A DNA stretch of 64,000 nt. Source: Vibrio sp. SCSIO 43137. Its GTDB lineage: Bacteria; Pseudomonadota; Gammaproteobacteria; Enterobacterales; Vibrionaceae. Shown here in pieces: positions 37,100-46,233 of the stretch. The translations under genes were made by a program, and so were the position numbers. How positions within the stretch are numbered: the stretch's first letter is position 1; every line of letters begins with the position of its first letter. The notes under the pieces are model-generated. The model worked only from the letters and a program-made list of their open reading frames with translations. It searched no databases and had not been told where the DNA came from. The DNA is taken from NCBI RefSeq assembly GCF_028201475.1, contig NZ_CP116383.1, positions 2,542,001 to 2,606,000 of the forward strand, read 5' to 3'.

Positions 37100-38440
37100 T
37101 CACCCTTCCTTCTCAATCGTATCCAGGATTTCACGAAGCATAACGCCATACTCGTATTTACCCGGACATACATAGGTGCACAATGCCAAATCTTCTTCGT
37201 CCAGCTCAAGGCAACCAAGGCGTTGCGCGCTGTCAGAATCACCTGCACACAGGTCACGAAGTAACAGAGTTGGCTCCATATCTAAAGGCATCACTTTCTC
37301 ATAGTTGCCGATTGGCACCATGGCACGTTCACCGCCATTCAGCGATGTCGTCATATTGAAAAGCTGACCTTTAAACAGGTGGCTAAGGAATGATTTAGTC
37401 ACTGAGAATTTATTCTTACCAGGCATAGCCCAGCCGAATAGCTCTTTCTCACGACCTTCACGCAGTACAGAAACCTGCTGATGATAACGTCCCAGATATG
37501 CATGAGGACCTGCAGCCTGAACACCAGACAATACAGAACCAGAGATAACGCGGACTTCACCCGGCATAATTTCACGCTCTACGATATCTTCAACTGCAGC
37601 ACCTAGTTGAGTACGAACCAAACGAGGGTTGGTTACAACAGGGCCAGCCAGAGAGATAACGCGATCGGTATAAATTTCACCAGTCAGGAACAGCTTACCG
37701 AAGGCAATCACATCCTGATAGTTGATGCTCCAGGCAACATTTTCCATGTTCACCGGATACAGGTGATGCATATGAGTGCCCGCTAACCCTGCTGGGTGAG
37801 GACCATCAAATACATGCTCTTCAATGTTAGAAGCATTGCTCTTTGGAAGGCTTGTACCTTGCTTACATACGTAAACATTGCCATCAGTCAGACGAGAAAT
37901 AACATCCAAACCAGCAACAAAGGCTTCAGCTTGCTCATTGATGATAACCTGAGGATCAGCCGCTAACGGATTGGTATCCGTTGCAGTGACAAAGATCGCT
38001 TTTGTTTCAGCATCAACAGCAGGAACCTTACTAAACGGACGAGTTCGCAGAGCAGTCCACATACCAGAATCAATCAGTTGCTTCTTAACCGCATCGCGCT
38101 CAAGAGAAACCAGTTGGTCGGACGTGTAGCTATCAAACGTGATTTGCTCATCACCTGCTACTTCAATCACTACGGATTGAAGAACACGCTTGGCACCACG
38201 GTTTACTTCGATAACTTTACCACTTGCAGGAGAAGTGAAGATAACACCAGGATTCTTTTTATCAGCAAAAAGAACCTGACCTTTTTTCACTTCATCCCCT
38301 ACGCGAGCATGCATTGTTGGACGCATTCCCACGTACTCTTCGCCTAGCAAGGCGACTTTTTTGACGGGATTACCGTCATTAATCACCTGGGCAGGAGCTC
38401 CCGAAATCGGAAGATCTAAACCCTTTTTTATTGTAATCAT
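37100..38440 (-). CDS. nqrA: Na+-NQR subunit A
   Basis: The peripheral cytoplasmic subunit, related to RnfC but lacking its Fe-S motifs; linked to ubiquinone reduction. ATG 38440 gives 446 residues and the conserved start [14 protein letters not shown]. An in-frame GTG at 38452 would add four residues. Typical stretches are [31 protein letters not shown] and [21 protein letters not shown]. It is the first gene of the nqr operon; the promoter must lie within 38441-38700, where I cannot pick one with confidence. Confidence 0.97.
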   Translation of the reverse strand: MITIKKGLDLPISGAPAQVINDGNPVKKVALLGEEYVGMRPTMHARVGDEVKKGQVLFADKKNPGVIFTSPASGKVIEVNRGAKRVLQSVVIEVAGDEQITFDSYTSDQLVSLERDAVKKQLIDSGMWTALRTRPFSKVPAVDAETKAIFVTATDTNPLAADPQVIINEQAEAFVAGLDVISRLTDGNVYVCKQGTSLPKSNASNIEEHVFDGPHPAGLAGTHMHHLYPVNMENVAWSINYQDVIAFGKLFLTGEIYTDRVISLAGPVVTNPRLVRTQLGAAVEDIVEREIMPGEVRVISGSVLSGVQAAGPHAYLGRYHQQVSVLREGREKELFGWAMPGKNKFSVTKSFLSHLFKGQLFNMTTSLNGGERAMVPIGNYEKVMPLDMEPTLLLRDLCAGDSDSAQRLGCLELDEEDLALCTYVCPGKYEYGVMLREILDTIEKEG

Positions 38441-38937
38441 ACGCACTTGCACTATTTTTATCGGAAAAAAGATTCTTTAATTGCGTAACATTTAGACACG
38501 ACATGAATTGTGTCCGGTTCCGGCGCGCAAAAAATCGCCGAAATCGCAACATTCTATTAATTTATTCTTCACATGGTTAAATGCGAGGAATTTTCAGGTT
38601 CGGTAGTTTAGCACTTTTTGTCGCATTCGCGCCAATACCAATTCTGCCTAGGGCATACCATTTCTGCCTAGAATCACTCTTTTTCGGGCTAAAAAAAGCA
38701 AGAATGAGATCTAGAACCAACTTAATTTTAACTTAAGCACAATTGTTAAAAATCGTATTATTTTAACTTATCTGCAAATCGATTATCTTGCATTAATGTT
38801 AATAATAGTGATCATTTTTACATTGAAGCGGAATCTGACTTTTGTTAGCAGACTGTTTTGTCATAGTCTGAAATATTTCCGCTTCTATTTTGCTCAGCAG
38901 TACAAATTTCGGGAAAGGACAAGGTCAGCGGGGAGAG
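38441..38937. other. Intergenic region between bolA and nqrA
   Basis: This 497-bp, AT-rich stretch has no credible ORF. It should contain the nqr promoter and the bolA 3' end. Visible structure: a direct repeat TTCTGCCTAG at 38642-38651 and 38662-38671 (20-bp period), AT-rich clusters with TTAA/GTTAAT motifs at 38729-38810, and a nested inverted repeat at 38825-38885 (GAAGCGGAA / TTCCGCTTC outside, CAGACT / AGTCTG inside). Confidence 0.6.
38825..38885. repeat. Nested inverted repeat / possible structured RNA
   Basis: The outer arms GAAGCGGAA and TTCCGCTTC pair perfectly over 9 bp; the inner arms CAGACT (38849) and AGTCTG (38865) pair over 6 bp around a 10-nt loop. It lies about 50 bp beyond the bolA stop. 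On the plus strand it is followed by TATTTT. Confidence 0.6.
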
Positions 38938-39246
38938 TTACTTACCACCACCCATACAATCCGGCGTTTTAGGAATCAAACCATTTTGTTCCTGCCATTC
39001 AGCCTGTGTATACGTATGTATGGATAAAGCGTGAATCTGACCTGCTAACTCTTGTGCCAGTGCCTGATTCACCTTTCTGTGCCGCCCTATCAACCTGTCA
39101 CCCTCAAAGTCGTCGCTAACAACAACGACTTTAAAATGACTTTCTGAACCGGCCGGTACGTTGTGCATATAACTTTCATTTACTACCTGTAAATGAATGG
39201 GAGAAAACGTATTGTGAAGCTTGGTTTCAATCTGTTCTTGCAACAT
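38938..39246 (-). CDS. bolA: BolA-family protein
   Basis: A small stress-linked protein that works with monothiol glutaredoxins in Fe-S handling and, in E. coli, binds DNA. The 102-residue product has the BolA fold signatures [26 protein letters not shown], with the conserved His of HFKV, and RHRKVNQAL...HALSIHTYT. It is a single gene on the minus strand, divergent from rlmG; the cluster bolA, yajG, ampG is also conserved in E. coli. Confidence 0.94.
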   Translation of the reverse strand: MLQEQIETKLHNTFSPIHLQVVNESYMHNVPAGSESHFKVVVVSDDFEGDRLIGRHRKVNQALAQELAGQIHALSIHTYTQAEWQEQNGLIPKTPDCMGGGK

Positions 39247-39439
39247 ATTCCTGTCTCTGAAGCTAACTAGGCCAGTTTAGACGGCGATAATAATACGCAT
39301 CAATCTAAGCAACCTTAATACCTAATTGTGAGTAAATACTATCGCAACTATCACAAAACTTCTCTGTATGTTTTAGTTCCTTGTCATCCCCGCTTTTGCG
39401 ACAATACACAACCAGAAGAAAACCGAACACAGTAAGAAT

Positions 39440-40579
39440 ATGAGCGAAGTAAAAACAGAACTACTCTTTCAGCAACGAAGCCTGACCCTCTACCGCTATC
39501 CAAAGCGGGCAAATGATCTATTACAGGCATGGGACGCCGGAGATGAGTATCTGATTAGCCATGTGGAAGAATTACAACTCGCAGAAGGCAAAAATATCGT
39601 TATCCTTAACGATCAGTTCGGTGCTCTCTCTTGCTGGTTTTCCGCCAAACATAATGTCACCATGGTCAGCGACTCTTTTCTTGCTTGTCAGGGTACGGCT
39701 GACAACCTGAAACTGAACCAGTGTAACGCAATCACTCAGTTAAACGCACTGGATGATTTACCAGAAAAAATCGATTTAGTGCTGTTTAAGCTACCAAAAA
39801 GTAACCGCTTACTTACATGGCAGCTAAGCCAGTTAAGAGCCCGCTTAGATAGCAACTGTCCGGTCATTGCTGTAAATAAGGCTAAGGATATTCATAGCTC
39901 TACCCTGAAACTTTTCGAAAAACACCTGGGGACAACTCAAACCTCACTGGCAAAAAAGAAGCACAGGCTGGTTTTTTCCAAAGCTGATAGCAAGGCCGGA
40001 GCAATGATTAATCCAGTGACCGAGTGGCAGGTAGATGGCGAAAACTATCACCTTAAGAACTACCCTAATGTCTATTCCGGAGAAAGTCTGGATCTCGGTG
40101 CTCGGTTTATGCTTAACCATATTCCGTCAAATGATAGGTACAAACATATTATTGATCTTGGTTGTGGCAACGGTGTGCTGTCAGTGAAAGCAGCACAACA
40201 AAATCCTCAGGCTAAAATTACCTGTGTGGATGAGAGTTTTATGGCAGTTGAGTCTGCCAAACTGAACCTTCAGGCAGCACTGGGTGAAGAGCACAACTCC
40301 AGCTTTGTTGCTAACAACTGTCTGGACGGTTTTGCAGCAGAGAGCGCAGACCTTGTTCTGTGTAATCCTCCGTTTCATCAGCAAAATGCCATTACTGACC
40401 ATATAGCGTGGCAAATGTTCTGTGATGCCAAGCATGTTCTCAACAACAACGGACAATTATTGGTTATCGGTAACCGCCACCTGAGCTACGATAATAAGCT
40501 CAGCCGACTGTTTGGAAAGCAGCAAGTAAAACTGATTGCTTCAAATCGTAAATTTGTTATTTTACAAGCAACTAAATAA
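39440..40579 (+). CDS. rlmG: 23S rRNA (guanine(1835)-N2)-methyltransferase RlmG
   Basis: Methylates G1835 of 23S rRNA using SAM. There are two Rossmann-like halves: a degenerate N-terminal domain and a C-terminal catalytic domain with the SAM motif IIDLGCGNGVLSVKAA (about 236-251) and the N2-methylguanine motif LCNPPFH (about 307-313). The length of 379 residues matches RlmG rather than the shorter RsmC. ATG 39440 has only a weak ribosome binding site. Confidence 0.93.
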   Translation: MSEVKTELLFQQRSLTLYRYPKRANDLLQAWDAGDEYLISHVEELQLAEGKNIVILNDQFGALSCWFSAKHNVTMVSDSFLACQGTADNLKLNQCNAITQLNALDDLPEKIDLVLFKLPKSNRLLTWQLSQLRARLDSNCPVIAVNKAKDIHSSTLKLFEKHLGTTQTSLAKKKHRLVFSKADSKAGAMINPVTEWQVDGENYHLKNYPNVYSGESLDLGARFMLNHIPSNDRYKHIIDLGCGNGVLSVKAAQQNPQAKITCVDESFMAVESAKLNLQAALGEEHNSSFVANNCLDGFAAESADLVLCNPPFHQQNAITDHIAWQMFCDAKHVLNNNGQLLVIGNRHLSYDNKLSRLFGKQQVKLIASNRKFVILQATK

Positions 40580-40627
40580 CTGACAGCCTGCCAGCTTAAA
40601 GGCGTGAATATAAAAAGGAAATGAATC

Positions 40628-41200
40628 ATGAAAAAACTGATACTAGCAGCCTCTGTTGTGCTGCTTGCTGCCTGCTCCTCATCTCCGCAAGAGCCTCAGG
40701 TAAACTTCATGCCTCAGATAACCACCAGTCAGAACAGAGTCGTTGATAACCTGACACTAAGTCTGGATAGTAGGGATGCCCGTTCTGCCCAGTATGTAGC
40801 TCTGGTAGATAGCGGCCGTAACAATATCCTACCGATTCATGCTAAGCAAAATGTACGCATAACGCTGGAATCTGCCCTGAACGACCAACTGAATGCTCAG
40901 GGATACAGAATCTCTGTAAACAGCCCGAACACCCTTGCTCTTGAAATTCGTGAGCTGCTGATCAATGTAAGACACAGCGTTATGTCTAACGAGATGGAAG
41001 CCAAGGTTACTCTTCAGCTAACGGCTGAAACCCCTGCCGGTAAACTGGTAAAAACCTATAACGGTAGCGCAAGCAAATCGGGCACCTTCAGCGCTTCAGA
41101 TGCTCAGATTGAAGAAGTACTGAACGATATTACTAGTCTGGTTCTCAAAGAGATTGCCAACGACCCTGAGCTTAACAACTATATGAAGGAACGCTTCTGA
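40628..41200 (+). CDS. yajG: YajG-family lipoprotein
   Basis: A putative outer-membrane lipoprotein of unknown function. The signal ends in LLAAC (lipid Cys16). The 190-residue product keeps the family pattern NRVVDNLTLSLDSRDARSAQYVALVDSG and the C-terminal segment LVLKEIANDPELNNYMKE. AAAAGGAAATGA lies before the ATG. Its last base is the first base of the cyclophilin gene, and ampG follows, as in the E. coli yajG-ampG pair. Confidence 0.9.
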   Translation: MKKLILAASVVLLAACSSSPQEPQVNFMPQITTSQNRVVDNLTLSLDSRDARSAQYVALVDSGRNNILPIHAKQNVRITLESALNDQLNAQGYRISVNSPNTLALEIRELLINVRHSVMSNEMEAKVTLQLTAETPAGKLVKTYNGSASKSGTFSASDAQIEEVLNDITSLVLKEIANDPELNNYMKERF

Positions 41201-41748
41201 TGAAGAAACTACTTATCTCACTGGCTTGTCTGTTTAGTGCCTCTGTAATGGCTGCACCATCGGTCATTTTTGAAACGTCTATGGGGAACTTCACTATAGA
41301 GCTGGATTCAGAAAAAGCGCCTGTTACCACTAAAAACTTCCTTAGCTATGTAGAAGACGGCAGCTATGAAGGCACTATTTTCCATCGCGTTATCCCCGGC
41401 TTTATGGCTCAGGGTGGCGGCTTTGATACAGATATGAAAAAAGTCGCTGCGAATAAACCGATTAAAAACGAGGCCAGCAACGGATTAAAAAACAGAGTGG
41501 CCACTATTGCGATGGCAAGAACGTCTGATCCTGACTCTGCAACCCGTCAGTTCTTTATTAACTATAACGACAACGATTTTCTTGATTATAAAGAGTCAGC
41601 AAATCCGGGGTACGCTGTTTTCGGTAAAGTAACTGAAGGGTTTGAGAATGTACAGAAGATGGCCAAACAGCCGACTAAGTCACTAGGCCGTTACCATGAT
41701 GTTCCGGCTACTGCTATTGTAATCAACAAAGTTACCGTTAAAAAGTAA
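41200..41748 (+). CDS. Periplasmic peptidyl-prolyl cis-trans isomerase (cyclophilin type)
   Basis: Catalyses proline isomerisation during folding of exported proteins. The 182-residue product has a signal peptide ending at VMA (residue 18), then the cyclophilin core: FHRVIPGFMAQGG with catalytic Arg, FFINYNDNDFLD and GYAVFGKVTEGF. The Trp typical of cyclosporin binding is absent, as in other bacterial cyclophilins. It could be named ppiA or ppiB; the signal peptide suggests the periplasmic PpiA role. Confidence 0.92.
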   Translation: MKKLLISLACLFSASVMAAPSVIFETSMGNFTIELDSEKAPVTTKNFLSYVEDGSYEGTIFHRVIPGFMAQGGGFDTDMKKVAANKPIKNEASNGLKNRVATIAMARTSDPDSATRQFFINYNDNDFLDYKESANPGYAVFGKVTEGFENVQKMAKQPTKSLGRYHDVPATAIVINKVTVKK

Positions 41749-41763
41749 ACTCAATCTTAAAAT

Positions 41764-41791
41764 AGAGAGCCGATTTATTCGGCTCTTTTTG
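41764..41791 (+). terminator. Terminator after the cyclophilin gene
   Basis: Stem AGAGCCGA / TCGGCTCT with a short AT loop, then TTTTTG. It separates ampG, which must have its own promoter or depend on read-through. Confidence 0.88.
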
Positions 41792-41837
41792 TTACCGGGC
41801 TTTATTATTACCGGACTATAAAAACAGGGATAGTTAA

Positions 41838-43187
41838 ATGACACAACAAATCACCTGGCTGGAAACAGTAAAAAGTTATCTGGATAAAAAACTACTTTGG
41901 GTCTTTATGCTGGGTTGCTCAAGCGGCTTTCCATGGGTACTCATTGGCTCAAATATGTCCGGCTGGCTGAAAGATGCAGGACTGACCCGCGCTGCTATTG
42001 GTTACTTCGGCTCAGTATTTGCCGTCTATGCTATTAACTTTCTCTGGGCCCCTCTGGTTGACCGGGTGAGGCTTCCGCTGCTAACCGCGCTTCTCGGACA
42101 ACGCAGAAGCTGGATATTTTTGTGTCAGTCACTGATCCTGGTCGCCACTCTATTTATTGCCGGTGTTAACCCTGCAAATGATCTGATGTTTACCTCAATG
42201 CTGGCACTGGGGATTGCTATCGCTTCTGCCACGCAGGATATCGCTATAGATGCCTTCCGTATCGATACCTTCCCTAAATCTGATTCCAGTAAACTGCCGC
42301 AGGCTTCTGCTATGGCGGTAATAGGCTGGTGGACAGGTTACTCACTTCCGGGGTATCTCGCCTTTATCAACGCGGACAGCATCGGCTGGAATGGCGTTTA
42401 CTACGGTATGGCGATGATTGTCGGCGTGCTTATGCTATTTACCCTGCTGGTAGGCGAGCCACAAACCAACAGAGATGAACTGCAACATATGGCAGAAGAG
42501 CGACATAATAAGGTGGTCGGCTCAAAACTGGTGGCGTGGCTTAGTGTAACGGTAGTAGAACCATTCCTCGACTTCTTCAGACGAAACGGTGTTCAGGTTG
42601 CGGTTACCCTGCTGCTATTTGTATTCCTGTTTAAAATTGGTGAAGCCTTCCTTGGCAGAATGTCGATTACCTTTTACAAAGAGGTCGGCTTTAGTAATGA
42701 GCAGATAGGCCATTACTCTAAGCTTATCGGCTGGTGGGTCACCATCTTCTTTACCTTGGTCGGCAGTATGTTCAATGTCAAGTTCGGTATTGTACGGGGG
42801 CTTATGATAGGCGGTATCGCTATGGCCTCCAGTAACCTGATGTTTGCCTGGATCGCCTCAGCCGGACCAAGTGAAAACCTGTTCCTTGCTACGATTATTG
42901 TCGATAACTTTACCACCGCATTCTCTACGGTTGCCTTTGTCTCCTTCCTGACAGTGTTAACAGGACAGGCTTTCTCTGCAACACAGTACGCCCTGCTAGC
43001 TTCCCTTGGTAACTTTGGCCGAACCACGCTAGCCTCTTTTAGTGGCGAACTGGCAGACTACCTTAATGACTGGTCATTATTCTTTATTCTGACCGCGGTA
43101 ATGGTGATTCCAAGCCTGATAATGCTTTACTCACTGCGTCATTACTTTGCTGATTTACTGGAAAAAGCAAAAAATCATCAGGGCTAA
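41838..43187 (+). CDS. ampG: AmpG muropeptide MFS transporter
   Basis: An inner-membrane permease that returns anhydro-muropeptides to the cytoplasm for wall recycling. The 449-residue product has about 12-14 membrane segments and family motifs LLWVFMLGCSSGFPWVLIGSNMSGWLKDAG, SATQDIAIDAFRIDTF and FRRNGVQVAVTLLLFVFLFKIGEAFLG. It lies 90 bp after the cyclophilin stop, downstream of yajG as in enterics. It complements the wall enzymes dacA, mltA and rlpA elsewhere in the window. Confidence 0.95.
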   Translation: MTQQITWLETVKSYLDKKLLWVFMLGCSSGFPWVLIGSNMSGWLKDAGLTRAAIGYFGSVFAVYAINFLWAPLVDRVRLPLLTALLGQRRSWIFLCQSLILVATLFIAGVNPANDLMFTSMLALGIAIASATQDIAIDAFRIDTFPKSDSSKLPQASAMAVIGWWTGYSLPGYLAFINADSIGWNGVYYGMAMIVGVLMLFTLLVGEPQTNRDELQHMAEERHNKVVGSKLVAWLSVTVVEPFLDFFRRNGVQVAVTLLLFVFLFKIGEAFLGRMSITFYKEVGFSNEQIGHYSKLIGWWVTIFFTLVGSMFNVKFGIVRGLMIGGIAMASSNLMFAWIASAGPSENLFLATIIVDNFTTAFSTVAFVSFLTVLTGQAFSATQYALLASLGNFGRTTLASFSGELADYLNDWSLFFILTAVMVIPSLIMLYSLRHYFADLLEKAKNHQG

Positions 43188-43227
43188 TCTTTAAATAGTC
43201 CAGACTTACAATCATCAAATCATATCT

Positions 43228-43259
43228 AAGCGAACGACTTTAAACTCGTTCGCTTTTTT
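43228..43259 (+). terminator. Terminator after ampG
   Basis: Stem AAGCGAACGA / TCGTTCGCTT with an 8-nt loop, followed by TTTTTA. Confidence 0.9.
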
Positions 43260-43834
43260 ATATCCATACTTAAACGGCTTTCGTTGTTTCACACTGAACC
43301 TTTCAACAATAACTGATAAAAATATCCAAAGGATTATTTATTGTTCAATTTTATTATTTACGTATCACTTTGATGACATGGTAAAAACAAACTAAACTCT
43401 ACCAATATCACAATATCAATTGCTGCATTTGCAAACGCAAAAACAACAGTTACAGGTAACATAAGTATAAATATTCAGACACTACACTAAAAATATCCCT
43501 ACAAGCCTTTAGTTTAAAAGCTCTAATTTAGATTAGTTAAAACTAATACTGCCAACTAACACACCTGTTAGTAATATTTTCCGTGTAATATATGCAATGA
43601 ATAATAAGATCCACCTCACGCTATCAATGCAAAACAAATGTAACGCAAACGGTAAACTAATTTAGTTCCCCAACAGATCTTATTTACTTGAACCTCATCA
43701 CAAATTATTTCCATTTTTGCACTGGATCTCACTTTTCATTTGAACTTTTACCGCTATTATTCGCCACCTACGGACATATAAGCAGCCCATGGAACTGGCT
43801 ACTTAATTTAACAATTTTTGAAGAGTATCCCCTT
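43260..43834. other. Long upstream region of the OmpK/Tsx-like gene
   Basis: There is no credible gene in these 575 bp; an in-frame extension of the porin to 43688 has no signal-like start and is rejected. It holds a cluster of related inverted repeats built on TTAGT/ACTAA: TTAGT-TAAA-ACTAA at 43533-43546 and ACTAAC-N6-GTTAGT at 43555-43572. At 43643 there is a LacI-family-like motif ACGCAAACGGTAAACT (10 of 12 fixed PurR positions), and TTTGCAAACGCAAA at 43427-43440. This suggests multi-input control of the porin. Confidence 0.5.
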
Positions 43835-44635
43835 ATGCGCAAATCAATCATTGCTCTTGGCGTAATGGCAGCGGCTGCTGCTGTTCCTGCACAAGCAGAA
43901 TATCTATTCGGTTTTGGTAACATGTATGTTGATTACCAAATGTGGAACCACGGTATTGGTAACGACAAATCTAACTTTGGTCAGGAAATCGACGATCGCA
44001 ACCAGGCAGTAATCGGTATCGATGGCGGTGCTGTATTTGACTGGGGTCAAATCTACGGCTTCTACGACTACGAAGGTGTTGACCGTGGTGGCGACAACCG
44101 TGGTGCTTCAGCGAAAGGTACTATCCACTATAACCTGACTGACTCAGGCGTAACTCTATACGCTCAGGTTTACAATACAGATAAAGATAAAGGTCCTACA
44201 CTGCACGAGCAGAACCGTGTAATCGGTCTGGGCTACACTGGTCTTAAAGGTGACGGCTGGGGAGTATCTACTTTCTTAGGTGTTCATCACATTAACACTG
44301 AAGGCAGCGACGCTAACCCTGCAATCACTGGTAACAACGGCGGTATGGCTGGCTGGGTTGGTTACTACAACACAGAAATTGGTGGCGAGAAGTTTACTTT
44401 CTCTACTTGGGGTGAGCTAGAATTTGCTCGCAATAAGAGATACTCAGACGTACAAAGCACTGAGTTTGCAAACGGCAAAGGCAGCGAGAGCTGGGGTCTT
44501 AACGGTAGTGTAAACGCAATGTGGAACTTCCACGAAAACTGGTCTACTGGTGTTCTTTACCGTTACACAGTAAACAAATTGGGCCGCAGAGATTACCAGG
44601 ATATCGTAATCTACCGTCTGCAGTACGCTTTCTAA
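43835..44635 (+). CDS. ompK: OmpK / Tsx-like nucleoside-specific outer-membrane channel
   Basis: A beta-barrel outer-membrane protein of the Tsx/OmpK family; family members pass nucleosides, and Vibrio OmpK is a phage receptor. I start it at ATG 43835 (266 residues) because it then has a clean signal peptide, MRKSIIALGVMAAAAAVPAQA, cleaved before EYLFGFGN. The barrel shows alternating aromatic strands (GGAVFDWGQIYGFYDYEGVD, GVSTFLGVHHI) and ends in the C-terminal Phe (QYAF) needed for BAM insertion. The exact substrate is not readable. Confidence 0.85.
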   Translation: MRKSIIALGVMAAAAAVPAQAEYLFGFGNMYVDYQMWNHGIGNDKSNFGQEIDDRNQAVIGIDGGAVFDWGQIYGFYDYEGVDRGGDNRGASAKGTIHYNLTDSGVTLYAQVYNTDKDKGPTLHEQNRVIGLGYTGLKGDGWGVSTFLGVHHINTEGSDANPAITGNNGGMAGWVGYYNTEIGGEKFTFSTWGELEFARNKRYSDVQSTEFANGKGSESWGLNGSVNAMWNFHENWSTGVLYRYTVNKLGRRDYQDIVIYRLQYAF

Positions 44636-44661
44636 GTAAAGCTTAAAAAATAATCCACTTT

Positions 44662-44688
44662 AAAAAGGCGCTCAATGCGCCTTTTTTA
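44662..44688 (+). terminator. Terminator after the OmpK/Tsx-like gene
   Basis: Stem AAAAAGGCGC / GCGCCTTTTTT with loop TCAAT and a T tract. Confidence 0.92.
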
Positions 44689-44745
44689 TTGCAATCCGTT
44701 TACTGATCGCTATGCTTTGTGCAAACTCAAATGGAGATGTTCAAC

Positions 44746-45639
44746 TTGAATATTACTGTGCTGGGTGCCGGAGCAATAGGTACTCTATGGGCATTTTATT
44801 TAAAGCAGGCCGGACACCATATAGAACTGCAGACTCGCAGCCAAGACGAACAAGTTCTGTTACGCTCAGTCGATAACGCTCCGGCCGTGTCGTTCCAGGC
44901 AAACCGCACCAGTTTCCTGGCTGAAACCGACCTTGTGCTGGTAACCGTCAAAGCAGGTCAGGTAAAAACGGCTATAGACTCCATCGCAGATAAGCTTCAC
45001 CCTGACACCATTTTGCTATTTATGCATAACGGAATGGGTAGCATAGACGAAGTTTATTCCCGCCTATCTGCTCACCCTGTGGTTCTGGCCACAACCACTC
45101 ATGGCGCACTGAAACAGAGCCCTGAAAAAGTACTGCATACCGGTGAAGGGATAACCTTGCTCGGCGGTTATAACAGCAAAGGGAAACAGTGCCAGTTTTT
45201 AGCCGATGTGCTCAACAGTGCCTTACCTGAAGTACAGTGGGACAAGGATATTAATAAGGTGTTGTGGAACAAGCTGGCAGTTAACTGTGCGATTAACCCT
45301 CTGACAGCACTTTATCAGTGTAAAAATGGTGAGCTGGCCTCTGACAGCTATAAAGCAGAGCTTATTCAGATAATAGAAGAGGTCACTCAGGTTATGCAGG
45401 CCGAACAGATTGATGTTGAGTTCTCAATTCTGTTCAATAAAGTAATGGATGTGATTAATGCCACCGCAGAGAACTTCTCTTCAATGCATCAGGATATCTA
45501 TTATCAGCGACCATCAGAGATAGACTATATAACCGGCTACCTGTGCAGAAAAGCAGAACAGCACCAAATAGCCGTACCGGCAAACTCAACCCTGTACAAA
45601 AAAATCAGGCAACTGGAAAACCATCAGGATAACTTATGA
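44746..45639 (+). CDS. panE: 2-dehydropantoate 2-reductase (ketopantoate reductase)
   Basis: Reduces ketopantoate to pantoate with NADPH in pantothenate/CoA synthesis. The Rossmann motif VLGAGAIGTLWAFYL starts at the N terminus; the catalytic Lys is in NKVLWNKLAVNCAINPLTAL, and Asn/Ser/Glu substrate residues are in DATAENFSSMHQDI-like and SEIDYITGYL. TTG 44746 gives the conserved start NITVLGAGAIG and has GGAG 9 nt upstream. ATG codons at 44731 and 44737 and a GTG at 44719 are alternatives. It overlaps yajL by 4 nt. Confidence 0.93.
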   Translation: MNITVLGAGAIGTLWAFYLKQAGHHIELQTRSQDEQVLLRSVDNAPAVSFQANRTSFLAETDLVLVTVKAGQVKTAIDSIADKLHPDTILLFMHNGMGSIDEVYSRLSAHPVVLATTTHGALKQSPEKVLHTGEGITLLGGYNSKGKQCQFLADVLNSALPEVQWDKDINKVLWNKLAVNCAINPLTALYQCKNGELASDSYKAELIQIIEEVTQVMQAEQIDVEFSILFNKVMDVINATAENFSSMHQDIYYQRPSEIDYITGYLCRKAEQHQIAVPANSTLYKKIRQLENHQDNL

Positions 45640-46232
45640 ACCACAATATTTTAGTCCCTATCGCTCCGGGAACAGAAGAGATGGAAGCGATCACCATGAT
45701 CGATATTTTTGTCCGGGCAGGATACAAGGTGACCGTTGCCAGCGTAGATTTTAACGGAGCCTTATCGGTGAAGGCCTCCAGAGGAGTAACACTGACGGCA
45801 GACTGCAAACTGGTTGATGTGGCAGATGAGGAGTTCGATGTTATAGCCCTTCCTGGTGGTGTTCAGGGTGCGGAAAATTTCCGCGACAGTACCCTGCTGA
45901 CTGAAATGATAAAACAGCAAAAATATGATGGCCGCTGGGTCGCCGCGATTTGCGCTGCACCTGCTCTGGTTTTGCAGTCACATAACCTTTACCCTGATGC
46001 GTTAATGACCTGCCACCCCTCATTTCAGAGTACTATTGCTGAAAACAACTGGCGCCCTAAGCGGGTAACCATTGATGTCACTCATAAGCTGGTCACCAGT
46101 CAGGGACCGGCTACCGCTCTGGAGTTTGCTATGGAGATTGTTATTCTGCTCTCCGGAAAAGCGCACGCATGGTCAATAGCGGAACCTATGGTGACACTGC
46201 CGACGCTTCACTATCATATTCTTGGAAACTAG
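45636..46232 (+). CDS. yajL: DJ-1/PfpI-family protein YajL
   Basis: A redox-protective DJ-1 family protein; proposed roles include chaperone and deglycase activity. The 198-residue product has the nucleophile elbow AAICAAPALVL with the conserved Cys, and the conserved Glu in APGTEEMEAI. The ATG overlaps the panE stop, and the panE-yajL neighbourhood is conserved in enterics. Confidence 0.94.
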   Translation: MNHNILVPIAPGTEEMEAITMIDIFVRAGYKVTVASVDFNGALSVKASRGVTLTADCKLVDVADEEFDVIALPGGVQGAENFRDSTLLTEMIKQQKYDGRWVAAICAAPALVLQSHNLYPDALMTCHPSFQSTIAENNWRPKRVTIDVTHKLVTSQGPATALEFAMEIVILLSGKAHAWSIAEPMVTLPTLHYHILGN

Positions 46233-46233
46233 T

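Noticed and set aside
38729..38810. ArcA or FNR sites in the nqr upstream region
   Set aside because: TTAA/GTTAAT motifs are present, but the region is so AT-rich that matches are expected by chance.
43688..43834. 49-residue N-terminal extension of the OmpK/Tsx-like protein
   Set aside because: The first codons give no signal peptide, whereas ATG 43835 gives a clean one.
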